A stretch of 64,000 bases of DNA from JBGSYN01 sp041750975. GTDB taxonomy: Bacteria; Pseudomonadota; Alphaproteobacteria; Geminicoccales; Geminicoccaceae. Shown here one piece after another: positions 43,551 to 51,934 of this stretch. The notes under the pieces were generated by a model that was not told the DNA's origin, searched no databases, and worked only from the letters and a program-made list of their open reading frames with translations. The stretch's first letter is position 1. Each line of letters starts with the position of its first letter. Location: the NCBI GenBank assembly GCA_041750975.1, contig JBGSYN010000009.1, forward strand, positions 1-64,000, in the 5' to 3' direction. Both the position numbers and the translations under genes were made by a program.

Positions 43551-44303
43551 ATGTATGAGCGAGCGGCCGTGTCCGAACGTAAATCCGGCGGTATCAAGGA
43601 AACCATTCGCACTCTCATTTATGCGGTTTTGATTGCTGTATTCGTGCGAACTTTCGCTTTCGAGCCCTTCAATATTCCATCGGGGTCGATGAAGCCGACA
43701 TTGCTGGTCGGTGACTACCTGTTCGTCTCGAAGTTCGCCTATGGCTACAGCCGCTATTCCCTGCCGTTCGGCTTGCCCTTGTTCGAGGGTCGGATCTTCA
43801 AACAAATGCCCGAGCGCGGCGATGTCGCGGTTTTCAAGAAGCCGTCAGATAATCGAACGGACTATATCAAGCGAATTGTCGGCTTGCCCGGCGATCGAAT
43901 GCAGGTCATCGACGGTGTCTTGAACATCAATGGCGAGCCCGTCGAATTGCGGCCCAATGGCGAGTTCTCCGAGGCGGTTGGCGGTCGGGAAGTCAGCGTG
44001 CCGCTATTTCTCGAAACGCTGCCCAACGGTGTCACGCATGAGATCCTGGATTCGACCAGAAATGGCCGCTTCGACAACACAGGCGTCTTCGAAGTGCCCG
44101 CCGACCACGTTTTCGCCATGGGCGACAATCGCGACAATTCATCCGACAGCCGCTCGCCCGATTTGGGCTTCATTCCGGTCGACAACCTGGTAGGGCGCGC
44201 CGAGATCCTGTTCTTTTCAGTCAATGGTCGTGCATCGCTTTGGGAGCCATGGCTTTGGCCGTGGGGCATTCGCTACGATCGCATTCTCGACTTCATCCGC
44301 TAG
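43551..44303 (+). CDS. lepB: Signal peptidase I
   Basis: A 250-residue inner-membrane serine protease removing signal peptides from secreted proteins. One N-terminal helix (LIYAVLIAVFVRTFAFEPF) precedes catalytic Ser46 in IPSGSMKPTLLVGDY; the general base is Lys107 in DYIKRIVGLPGD. The box GDNRDNSSDSR is complete. It lies in the conserved acpS-lepB-rnc-era order. Confidence 0.95.
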   Translation: MYERAAVSERKSGGIKETIRTLIYAVLIAVFVRTFAFEPFNIPSGSMKPTLLVGDYLFVSKFAYGYSRYSLPFGLPLFEGRIFKQMPERGDVAVFKKPSDNRTDYIKRIVGLPGDRMQVIDGVLNINGEPVELRPNGEFSEAVGGREVSVPLFLETLPNGVTHEILDSTRNGRFDNTGVFEVPADHVFAMGDNRDNSSDSRSPDLGFIPVDNLVGRAEILFFSVNGRASLWEPWLWPWGIRYDRILDFIR

Positions 44304-44311
44304 GTCGTCCC

Positions 44312-45034
44312 TTGGTCCGGGCGGGTCTCAGCCGCAACCGGCGAGCCGAAATCGAGAAATCCCTTGGGTATAATTTCGTCGATCCAGGTTTGCTCCTGGA
44401 GGCATTGACCCATTCGAGTGTAACGCGCATCGATCGCGGCAAGCAAGCCGGCTGGAGGAGCAATGAGCGCCTCGAGTTCCTGGGCGATCGGGTGGTTGGC
44501 CTGATCGTGGCCAACCTACTGATCGAAGCCTTTCCCGACGAGCCCGAAGGTGCGCTGAGCCGACGTCACGACTCGCTCATTCGGCGCGAAACGCTCGCCG
44601 ACATTGCGCGTGATTTGGGAATGGGTCAGTGGCTGACACTCGGACGTAGCGAAATGGAAAGCGGCGGTCGCGCCAACCCTGCGATCCTCGCCGATGGCTG
44701 CGAGGCTCTGATCGGCGCTCTCTATCTGGACGGCGGCTTCGACGTGGTTCGTGCTTTCGTCATCAAGCACTGGTCGCCGCGCATCGGCGAGATGGGAAAA
44801 CCGCCGCGTGATCCCAAAACCGAACTTCAGGAGTGGGCCCAGGCCCAAGGCCTTGCGCTGCCGGATTATCGTATGATCGCCCGCTCCGGACCCGCGCATT
44901 CGCCAACCTTCCAAATCGAGGTGAGTATCGAGAACAAGGGACACCAGACAGCGACCGGACCGTCGAAGCGCGTCGCGGAACAGGAAGCGGCTCGCTTGCT
45001 GCTGAACCAATTAGCCGAGGCTCTGGTCGCGTGA
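44312..45034 (+). CDS. rnc: Ribonuclease III
   Basis: A protein of about 240 residues cleaving double-stranded RNA in rRNA processing and regulation. The catalytic signature is NERLEFLGDRVVGL, with later DGCEALIGALYLDGG, and a C-terminal dsRNA-binding domain (DPKTELQEWAQAQG to RVAEQEAARLLL). The start is uncertain; the TTG at 44312, 8 bp after lepB, gives normal length, whereas the next upstream ATG lies inside lepB. Its stop overlaps the era GTG by 3 bp. Confidence 0.9.
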   Translation: MVRAGLSRNRRAEIEKSLGYNFVDPGLLLEALTHSSVTRIDRGKQAGWRSNERLEFLGDRVVGLIVANLLIEAFPDEPEGALSRRHDSLIRRETLADIARDLGMGQWLTLGRSEMESGGRANPAILADGCEALIGALYLDGGFDVVRAFVIKHWSPRIGEMGKPPRDPKTELQEWAQAQGLALPDYRMIARSGPAHSPTFQIEVSIENKGHQTATGPSKRVAEQEAARLLLNQLAEALVA

Positions 45035-45939
45035 GCCTCGAAGCGCCGCAACGGGCCGGATTCGTTGCCATTCTCGGCGCTCCGAATGCCGGAAAGTCGA
45101 CGCTTCTGAACCATCTTGTCGGGTCCAAAGTCTCGATTGTCTCGCCCAAGGTTCAGACCACCCGGCGCCGTATCATCGGCATCACCGTTCATCGGCAAAC
45201 CCAGATCATGTTTATCGATACGCCGGGCATCTTCGCTCCGCAGCGCCGCTTCGACCGGGCCATGGTCAATGCGGCCTGGACGATCGCGGAAGACGCGGAC
45301 ATTGCACTCGTCCTGGTCGACGCCAGCCGCGGCATCGATCGCAACACCGGGCTGGTCCTCGATGGCCTGGCGAAGGCCACGACACCGCGTTACCTAGTCG
45401 TGAACAAGATCGACCTCTCGGCGAAGCAGGCATTGCTGCCGCTCGTGCAAAATCTCCATAACCGGCTGGCGTTCGAGGAGACTTTTTTGGTCTCCGCCCT
45501 TCAAGGAGACGGCTGCGACAAGATTATCGACTGCGTCGCTGCACGCCTACCCGAGGGGCCCTGGCTTTATCCCGAGGACCAGCTTTCGGATCTGTCGCAA
45601 CGTTCGCTCGCTGCTGAAATCACCCGCGAGAAAATCTTCCACCGTCTGCATCAGGAGTTGCCCTACAGTATCACCGTCGAGACCGAGAACTGGACCGAAT
45701 CATCCTCGGGCGACGAGGTTCGGATCGACCAGACGATCTATGTCATGCGGGATAGCCAAAAGGCCATCGTGCTCGGCAATGGCGGCCGGATGATCAAGAT
45801 CATCGGTGCAGCGGCCCGTGAAGAGCTCGAACAGCTACTTGAAGTTCGGGTCCATTTGTTTCTTTTCGTCAAAGTGCGGCCGCAATGGATGGAGGATCCA
45901 GAGCGCTACGCAGAAATGGGCCTCGATTTTCCCGGATAA
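45031..45939 (+). CDS. era: GTPase Era
   Basis: A 302-residue GTPase needed for 16S rRNA maturation and 30S assembly. G1 is GAPNAGKSTL, G3 is DTPGIF, G4 is NKID and G5 is VSALQGDG. A C-terminal KH domain contains ILGNGGRMIKIIGAAAREEL, which binds the 3' end of 16S rRNA. It starts with GTG overlapping the rnc stop, the usual rnc-era coupling. Confidence 0.95.
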   Translation: MSLEAPQRAGFVAILGAPNAGKSTLLNHLVGSKVSIVSPKVQTTRRRIIGITVHRQTQIMFIDTPGIFAPQRRFDRAMVNAAWTIAEDADIALVLVDASRGIDRNTGLVLDGLAKATTPRYLVVNKIDLSAKQALLPLVQNLHNRLAFEETFLVSALQGDGCDKIIDCVAARLPEGPWLYPEDQLSDLSQRSLAAEITREKIFHRLHQELPYSITVETENWTESSSGDEVRIDQTIYVMRDSQKAIVLGNGGRMIKIIGAAAREELEQLLEVRVHLFLFVKVRPQWMEDPERYAEMGLDFPG

Positions 45940-45945
45940 GGCGTC

Positions 45946-46686
45946 ATGGAATGGCAGGATGAGGGCAGCATACTAAGCGCCCGCAGCTTCGGCGAACGTG
46001 ACGCGATCGTCAGTCTGATGACCTTCGAGCATGGGCGCCATGTCGGGCTCGTCCAGGGCGGCGCCAGTCGTCGCCAGCGGGCCACCTTGCAAGCCGGCAA
46101 TCATGTCATGTGCGAATGGCGGGCCCGATTGGCCGATCACCTCGGAACCTTTCGGCTCGAGCCCATCGAGACCTTGCGCGCCCAGGTCATCGAGGACCCG
46201 GCCAAGCTTGCCGCGGTCGAAGCCTGCTGCGTTCTCGTCGATAGTTGTGTCGGTGAACGCGATACCCACCCACAGATTTGTGCCGCCCTGATTTCCCTGA
46301 TCAGACGCATCGGCAACCGTGACGATTGGCTTGCCGATGTTCCCCGATTCGAGATCTTGCTGCTGACCCAGCTCGGCTACGGGCTCGAACTCCAGACCTG
46401 TGCGCTCGGCGGCCCGGCGGACGATCTGGGCTTCGTTTCGCCCAAGACCGGACGCGCGGTCAGCCGTGAAATAGCCGAGCCCTATCGCGCGCGGCTATTG
46501 CCCTTGCCACGGTATCTGGTGTCGAGCGAGGTGCCGGACGACGAGCAGATTCTCGATGCGTTCAGGCTGTCCGGTCATTTTCTGCGACGCCGGTTGTTCG
46601 ATCCCGCGGATCGGTTGTTGCCGATGGCACGCGATCGTCTGATCGGCTATGTCCAACAGTCCTCAAAATCCGATAGGTCGAATTAG
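45946..46686 (+). CDS. recO: DNA repair protein RecO
   Basis: A 246-residue recombination mediator that with RecR loads RecA on SSB-coated DNA. The N-terminal OB-fold (MEWQDEGSILSARSFGERDA) and the helical C-terminal domain (PRFEILLLTQLGYGLELQTC) match RecO. The zinc-finger cysteines are reduced to one (TCALGG), as in many alphaproteobacteria. It starts 6 bp after era. Confidence 0.92.
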   Translation: MEWQDEGSILSARSFGERDAIVSLMTFEHGRHVGLVQGGASRRQRATLQAGNHVMCEWRARLADHLGTFRLEPIETLRAQVIEDPAKLAAVEACCVLVDSCVGERDTHPQICAALISLIRRIGNRDDWLADVPRFEILLLTQLGYGLELQTCALGGPADDLGFVSPKTGRAVSREIAEPYRARLLPLPRYLVSSEVPDDEQILDAFRLSGHFLRRRLFDPADRLLPMARDRLIGYVQQSSKSDRSN

Positions 46687-46694
46687 GAGACTTC

Positions 46695-48929
46695 ATGAAC
46701 GCTGCGGCCGCGTCACCGGAATCCTCCGGCAACGTTATCGACCTTCGCGCAGCCTTGAGCGAGCGCTATCTGGCCTACGCGCTGTCGACGATCACGGCGC
46801 GGTCATTGCCCGACGTCCGGGATGGCTTGAAGCCTGTTCAGCGGCGCATCGTCTACGCCATGCTGCAACTGCGGCTGGATCCGTCGAGCGGCTTCAAGAA
46901 ATGCGCCCGCGTCGTCGGCGATGTCATCGGCCGCTATCATCCCCATGGCGATGCCGCAGTCTACGATGCACTGGTCCGTCTCGCCCAGGATTTCGCGCAT
47001 CGTTACCCACTCGTCGACGGACAGGGTAATTTCGGCAATATCGACGGCGATAACGCTGCGGCGATGCGGTATACCGAAAGCCGCCTCACCGAGGTTGCAA
47101 TGGCGCTCCTAGAGGGTATCGACGAAGATACCGTCGAGTTCCGGGCCAATTACGACGGCAGCGAACGCGAGCCTCTGGTCCTGCCCGCCGCTTTCCCCAA
47201 TCTTCTGGCGAACGGTTCAGCGGGCATCGCCGTCGGCATGGCCACGAATATCCCGCCTCACAATGCGGCCGAAATCCTTCGGGCTCTGATTTTCATGCTC
47301 GAGCGTCCGAGCGATGCCCGTTTGCCCGAGACACGCGAACTCCTGCATTACATCAAAGGACCCGACCTGCCGACCGGGGGCGTCTTGATCGAAACTCAGG
47401 ACAATCTCGAACAGGCCTATGCGACCGGCCGCGGCAGTTTTCGCCACCGAGCCCGCTGGGAAGTCGAGAAGCTGCCCCATGGGCAGTACCAGATCATTGT
47501 CACTGAAATCCCCTATCAGGTCCAGAAATCCCGCCTGGTCGAGCGCCTTGCCGAGCTTTTGGCAGCGCGCAAACTGCCTCTGCTCGCCGATCTGCAAGAC
47601 GAATCGACCGAGGAAACACGCCTGGTCCTTATCCCCCGGTCGCGCAGTGTCGAACCCGAAAGCCTTATGGAGCACCTGTTCCGGCAAAGCGAACTCGAGG
47701 TGCGCCTGAGCCTCAACATGAACGTTCTGGATGCGGCGGGCATTCCTCGCGTCATGAGTCTCGCCGACGTTCTTCACGCTTTCATCCTGCATCGCATGGA
47801 TGTTCTCGTCAGGCGCAGTCAGCATCGCCTGGAAAAGGTCGAAGACCGGCTCGAGATCCTCGATGGCTATCTCAAGGCTTTCCTCGACATCGACGAGGTC
47901 ATCAGGATCGTTCGGGAGGAGGACGAGCCAAAAACGGAGCTGATGCGAGTCTTCGAACTCTCGGAACGCCAAGCGGAAGCGATCTTGAATCTAAGGCTGC
48001 GCAATTTGCGGCGCCTCGAGGAAATCGAGATCAAGAAGGAGCGGACGGGACTGCGTAAGGAACGGGCCGAATTGCGGGCCCTGCTGCAGGATGAGGGGCT
48101 TCGTCGAACCCACCTCAAGGAACAGATGCAGGAGGGCGTGGAACGCTTCGGCAAGGAGCCGCGCGGTGGACGATTGACAAGTTTCGGTGAGGCGTCCGCG
48201 CACGACGCTAATATCCTCGAACTTCCGGTCGAGCGTTCGCCCGTCACGGTGGTCTGTTCGAGAAACGGCTGGATTCGCGCCATCAAGGGTCATGTACAGG
48301 ACGGCAGTGAGATCAAGTACAAAGAAGGTGACACTGAGGGCTTTGTCCTGAAGGCGACGACGGCGGACAAACTTCTCGCCGTTAGCCGCCTCGGCCGCTG
48401 TTACGTCATCGCCGTCGACAAGTTGCCAAGTGGTCGGGGTATGGGCGAACCGATCAACCTCCTGATCGATCTTGCTGCAGGCAGCGATCTGATCGGCCTT
48501 TGCGTCCATGACCACGAGGGCGAGTTGATCTTCTCGACACGCCAGGGTCGCGGATTTCGTGCGCGCGAAGGTGATATTGCGGCGCAAACCCGAACGGGAC
48601 GCCACGTCGTCAACCTCGCCGAAGGTGACAGCCTGCAGGCAGTGCGACCTGTCCAGGGCGACCACATCGCGGTCATTGGATCGAACAACAGGCTTCTTGT
48701 CTTCAAGCTCTCGGAGCTACCGCAAATGAACCGTGGTCGCGGAGTCATCCTCCAGCGCTATCGCGAGGGTTATCTGGAAGATCTCATATCGTTCGATTTG
48801 GAGCAGGGTCTAAGCTGGAGCGCCGGCCAGCGTACGCGAACGCAAAAAGACGTTACAACCTGGCTTGGAGTGCGAGGGGGAAGTGGAAGAATGGCACCAC
48901 CCGGCTTTTCGAAAAGCCGGCGGATGTAG
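46695..48929 (+). CDS. parC: DNA topoisomerase IV subunit A
   Basis: A 744-residue type IIA topoisomerase subunit. The catalytic Tyr lies in AAAMRYTESRL. The HPHGDAAVYDALVRLAQDF segment is the quinolone-resistance region, with Ala where E. coli ParC has Ser80. The C-terminal beta-pinwheel lacks the GyrA-box QRRGGKG, which supports ParC over GyrA. AGGAG lies close before the ATG. The last dozen codons include a CCGGCTTTT/AAAAGCCGG hairpin (about 48902-48921), which could act as a terminator inside the gene end. Confidence 0.93.
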   Translation: MNAAAASPESSGNVIDLRAALSERYLAYALSTITARSLPDVRDGLKPVQRRIVYAMLQLRLDPSSGFKKCARVVGDVIGRYHPHGDAAVYDALVRLAQDFAHRYPLVDGQGNFGNIDGDNAAAMRYTESRLTEVAMALLEGIDEDTVEFRANYDGSEREPLVLPAAFPNLLANGSAGIAVGMATNIPPHNAAEILRALIFMLERPSDARLPETRELLHYIKGPDLPTGGVLIETQDNLEQAYATGRGSFRHRARWEVEKLPHGQYQIIVTEIPYQVQKSRLVERLAELLAARKLPLLADLQDESTEETRLVLIPRSRSVEPESLMEHLFRQSELEVRLSLNMNVLDAAGIPRVMSLADVLHAFILHRMDVLVRRSQHRLEKVEDRLEILDGYLKAFLDIDEVIRIVREEDEPKTELMRVFELSERQAEAILNLRLRNLRRLEEIEIKKERTGLRKERAELRALLQDEGLRRTHLKEQMQEGVERFGKEPRGGRLTSFGEASAHDANILELPVERSPVTVVCSRNGWIRAIKGHVQDGSEIKYKEGDTEGFVLKATTADKLLAVSRLGRCYVIAVDKLPSGRGMGEPINLLIDLAAGSDLIGLCVHDHEGELIFSTRQGRGFRAREGDIAAQTRTGRHVVNLAEGDSLQAVRPVQGDHIAVIGSNNRLLVFKLSELPQMNRGRGVILQRYREGYLEDLISFDLEQGLSWSAGQRTRTQKDVTTWLGVRGGSGRMAPPGFSKSRRM

Positions 48930-49351
48930 GTCTATGAGCATACGCGCATGGGTTTTGTATCTGATGACCGTGCACAATCATTGGTCAAAATGCGTCAAAA
49001 ACGGGCAGAGAATTGCGAATTCGTTGTCGCGTTGACTTGACGCCTTGACGAGAGGCCGCTATCAAAAATCTAGCCCTGTTGCCCGTTAGACACAAAAAAG
49101 TGCCGGACCCGAAGGCCCGGCGAGTTAGATCAGGGAGGCTAAACATCTGGGTGGGAGAAAACTCCCTGCTCCGACAAGAGAGCCAGAGCGCGCCGCTAGG
49201 GCGCCAGCAAGACGGTCCCAGAACCACCGTCATGCTGCAGTGCAATAAATAGGACAAAGCGAGCAGGTGCGCTAGGACTTAAGCGCATAGCTGGGCTATT
49301 GTTTTTGCAAAGCTGTTTCAGCAGGTGAATCAAGGCCGCAAGCCAATGCCC
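48930..49351. other. Intergenic region between convergent parC and lysR-type gene
   Basis: 422 bp between the ends of two convergent genes. It contains one clear minus-strand terminator (49092-49121) about 230 bp beyond the LysR stop. I see no protein-coding gene; small minus-strand frames have no family resemblance. The long space before the terminator could be a 3' untranslated region or hold a small RNA. Confidence 0.4.
49092..49121 (-). terminator. Intrinsic terminator, minus strand
   Basis: On the minus strand GCCGGGCC, loop TTC, GGGTCCGGC form a stem with one mismatch-type wobble, followed by AC and six T residues. It would end transcription from the LysR/trxB side, or from an unrecognised small RNA gene in 49122-49351. 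Confidence 0.7.
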
Positions 49352-50254
49352 CTACCAGACGGGCTGCGCGGCAACTTTTTCCAGCAAGAAATCACGAAAC
49401 ACGGCGACACGCTTCGATGCTCGAAGCTCCTCAGGATAAACGAAATATGCCGTGAACGTTGGGCCCTCGATGTCCGGAAGGACCCGCTGTAATCGATTGG
49501 ACGTGGACACCAGATAGTCCGGCAGCGACGCGAGCCCCAGCCCGCTTTCCGCAGAACGCAACATCCCAAAAACATTATTGACGTGAAGTGAAGCCGAACG
49601 CGTGCTCGTGGTTTCGTTGTCTTCGACGCCCGCCTGAAGAATCCAGTTCAAACTCGCGACCGGCGGAATGACATCGTCGCCGTATACGATCAGACGGTGT
49701 TTTTCGAGATCGCCGACGTTCTGGGGGGCTCCATTGCGCTGCAAATATTCAGGTGAGCCATAGATATGGGTATGGACCGTCATCAGGCGGCGCTGGATCA
49801 GATCGGGCTGGGTCGGACGGTTCAAACGGATGGCCACATCGGCCTCACGCATGGACAGATCGACGTCGCTGTCGGTAACCAGCAGGGTAATCGTCATTTC
49901 CGGATAACGTTCGACGAACTCCCGAAGGTGCGTCGTCAGCCACACTGTGCCCAGGCCGACCGTCGTGTTGATCCGCAGATGTCCGGTCGGTGAATTCCTG
50001 CTTTCCCCTAGAACCGTCTGCACGGAAGCCATGCTTTTTGCGACTTCACGGGCTGTTGCGAGCAGGATCTCGCCTTGCTCGGTCAGAATGAGGCCGCGAG
50101 CGTGTCGGTGAAACAGGCTGGTGCCCAAATCTTCCTCTAGTGCCCCGATCTGTCGGCTGATTGCCGATTGACTGAGACCCAACCGATCGGCGGCGCGCGT
50201 GAAGCTGCCGACTTCGGCGACCGCGTAGAAGATACGGACCCTGTCCCAGTCCAT
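49352..50254 (-). CDS. LysR-family transcriptional regulator
   Basis: A 300-residue regulator. The winged HTH is DRVRIFYAVAEVGSFTRAAD followed by RLGLSQSAISRQIGALEEDL. The effector domain follows from about residue 90. It lies 67 bp downstream of trxB in the same direction, an arrangement often seen in alphaproteobacteria, so it may be co-transcribed; a redox link is possible but unproven. Confidence 0.9.
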   Translation of the reverse strand: MDWDRVRIFYAVAEVGSFTRAADRLGLSQSAISRQIGALEEDLGTSLFHRHARGLILTEQGEILLATAREVAKSMASVQTVLGESRNSPTGHLRINTTVGLGTVWLTTHLREFVERYPEMTITLLVTDSDVDLSMREADVAIRLNRPTQPDLIQRRLMTVHTHIYGSPEYLQRNGAPQNVGDLEKHRLIVYGDDVIPPVASLNWILQAGVEDNETTSTRSASLHVNNVFGMLRSAESGLGLASLPDYLVSTSNRLQRVLPDIEGPTFTAYFVYPEELRASKRVAVFRDFLLEKVAAQPVW

Positions 50255-50321
50255 TCTTGCTGCCTTCTCTGGTCAGTATGAACGAAGTGGCTGGCGCTTT
50301 GTGCGCAACCACAAGACTTCG

Positions 50322-51266
50322 CTAGGGAATCCCGGAGAGAAATTTCTCTGCTTCCAGGGCCGCCATGCAGCCGGTCCCGGCCGCTGTTACGGCTTGCCTG
50401 AACACCTTGTCTTGAACATCTCCAGCCGCAAAAACGCCCGGCACACTGGTTTTCGTGCTGTCGGGCGCCGTGATCACATACCCCTCGCGATCCATCTCGA
50501 CCTTGCCTTTCAAGAGCGAGGTGGCGGGATCATGACCAATTGCGATGAACAAGCCATCGACAGCAAGCTCCGTCAATTCGTCGGTTCGGACATGGCGCGC
50601 ACGCACCCCGGTAACGGTCAAGGGCTCTGTAGTACCGATGACCTCATCAACAACATGATCCCACATGATGCTGATCTTGGCATTCTGGAAGACACGGTCT
50701 TGAAGGATTTTTTCCGCTCGAAAGGCCTCACGGCGATGGATCAGCGTGATGTGCTCGCACATCTGGGAAAGATAAAGTGCTTCCTCGGCTGCCGTATTGC
50801 CGCCGCCGACGACGGCGACCGGCTTGCCCCGATAGAAAAAGCCGTCGCAGGTCGCACAAGCAGAAACGCCGTATCCCGAGAATTTCTTTTCGCTCTCAAG
50901 GCCCAACCAGCGGGCGGTGGCACCGGTTGCAAGAATCAGACTTTCGGCGTGGTAGAGCAACCCCGCGTCGGTGGTTACCTTGAACGGACGTTCTCCGAGT
51001 TCGAGCGATGTCACCACATCGAAAACGATTTCAGCGCCGCAATGCGTCGCCTGAGCGGCCATCTGTTCCATCAGCCAAGGTCCCTGAATGACCTCGGCAA
51101 AGCCCGGATAGTTCTCGACGTCAGTGGTGATCGAAAGTTGGCCGCCCGGCTCAAGTCCCTGGACCAGAATTGGCCCCAACCCGGCACGGGCCGCATACAC
51201 CGCAGCCGTGTAGCCGGCCGGTCCCGATCCGATGATCAGCACCTTGGCATGACGAGGCGTTGTCAT
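50322..51266 (-). CDS. trxB: Thioredoxin-disulfide reductase
   Basis: A 314-residue flavoenzyme reducing thioredoxin with NADPH. FAD-binding VLIIGSGPAGYTAAVYAARA, active-site CATC in VSACATCDGFFYRG, NADPH-binding VVGGGNTAAEEALYL and the C-terminal GVFAAGDVQDKVFRQAVTA are all present. The ATG at 51266 has GGGGAAG just upstream; an in-frame TTG lies four codons earlier. Confidence 0.95.
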   Translation of the reverse strand: MTTPRHAKVLIIGSGPAGYTAAVYAARAGLGPILVQGLEPGGQLSITTDVENYPGFAEVIQGPWLMEQMAAQATHCGAEIVFDVVTSLELGERPFKVTTDAGLLYHAESLILATGATARWLGLESEKKFSGYGVSACATCDGFFYRGKPVAVVGGGNTAAEEALYLSQMCEHITLIHRREAFRAEKILQDRVFQNAKISIMWDHVVDEVIGTTEPLTVTGVRARHVRTDELTELAVDGLFIAIGHDPATSLLKGKVEMDREGYVITAPDSTKTSVPGVFAAGDVQDKVFRQAVTAAGTGCMAALEAEKFLSGIP

Positions 51267-51370
51267 TTTCTTCCCCAATTCGAGCCACCGGCGCCTTCGC
51301 AGGCCGTGGCACGGAAACTAGGTTGCGCTTAATTCGCCGGGATAAGTATCGCTTATCGCTGTCGCGAGGT

Positions 51371-51859
51371 TCAAGACGCCATGGACCCAAAGCCGACGGA
51401 CAGCACCTCGAAGTAACGAGTGCCGCGTGGGGTCGTCACCTCGACGTTGTCACCCGCTTCTTTGCCGATCAATGCCTGGGCCAGCGGTGCGTTGATTGAC
51501 AACAGTCCTTTCTGGATTTCCGCCTCTTCGGGACCGACGATTCGATACGTTATCTCTTCTTCGGTTTCTTCATCGACCAACTTGACGTTGGCACCGAACA
51601 TTACTTTGCTGCCGGTCTGCCGGGACACGTCAATGATTTCCGCTCGCGCGAGCTTGTCTTCGAGTTCGAGGACGCGTCCTTCGATGAAACCCTGACGCTC
51701 CCGCGCTGCATGGTATTCTGCGTTCTCGGAAAGATCACCATGCTCGCGTGCGGCGGCAATCGACTTGATCACTGCAGGCCGCTCGATGTTCTTCAGCCGC
51801 TTAAGCTCGGTCGATAGACTTGCATGCCCTTCCGGCGTCATAGGGATCCTGTTGACCAT
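51371..51859 (-). CDS. greA: Transcription elongation factor GreA
   Basis: A 162-residue factor that stimulates RNA cleavage in backtracked RNA polymerase. The coiled coil begins MTPEGHASLSTELKRLKNIE with the tip acidic residues in GDLSENAEYHAARERQGFIE. The C-terminal FKBP-like domain has ISINAPLAQALIGK-type sequence (LLSINAPLAQALIGKEAGD). It sits between carB and trxB. Confidence 0.95.
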   Translation of the reverse strand: MVNRIPMTPEGHASLSTELKRLKNIERPAVIKSIAAAREHGDLSENAEYHAARERQGFIEGRVLELEDKLARAEIIDVSRQTGSKVMFGANVKLVDEETEEEITYRIVGPEEAEIQKGLLSINAPLAQALIGKEAGDNVEVTTPRGTRYFEVLSVGFGSMAS

Positions 51860-51934
51860 CTGAAAAAACCAGTATCCGATCAGTGAGGTTAAGAAGCGCG
51901 ATCATGCGCTCTGGTTGAAATTTTGTCGAGCGAT

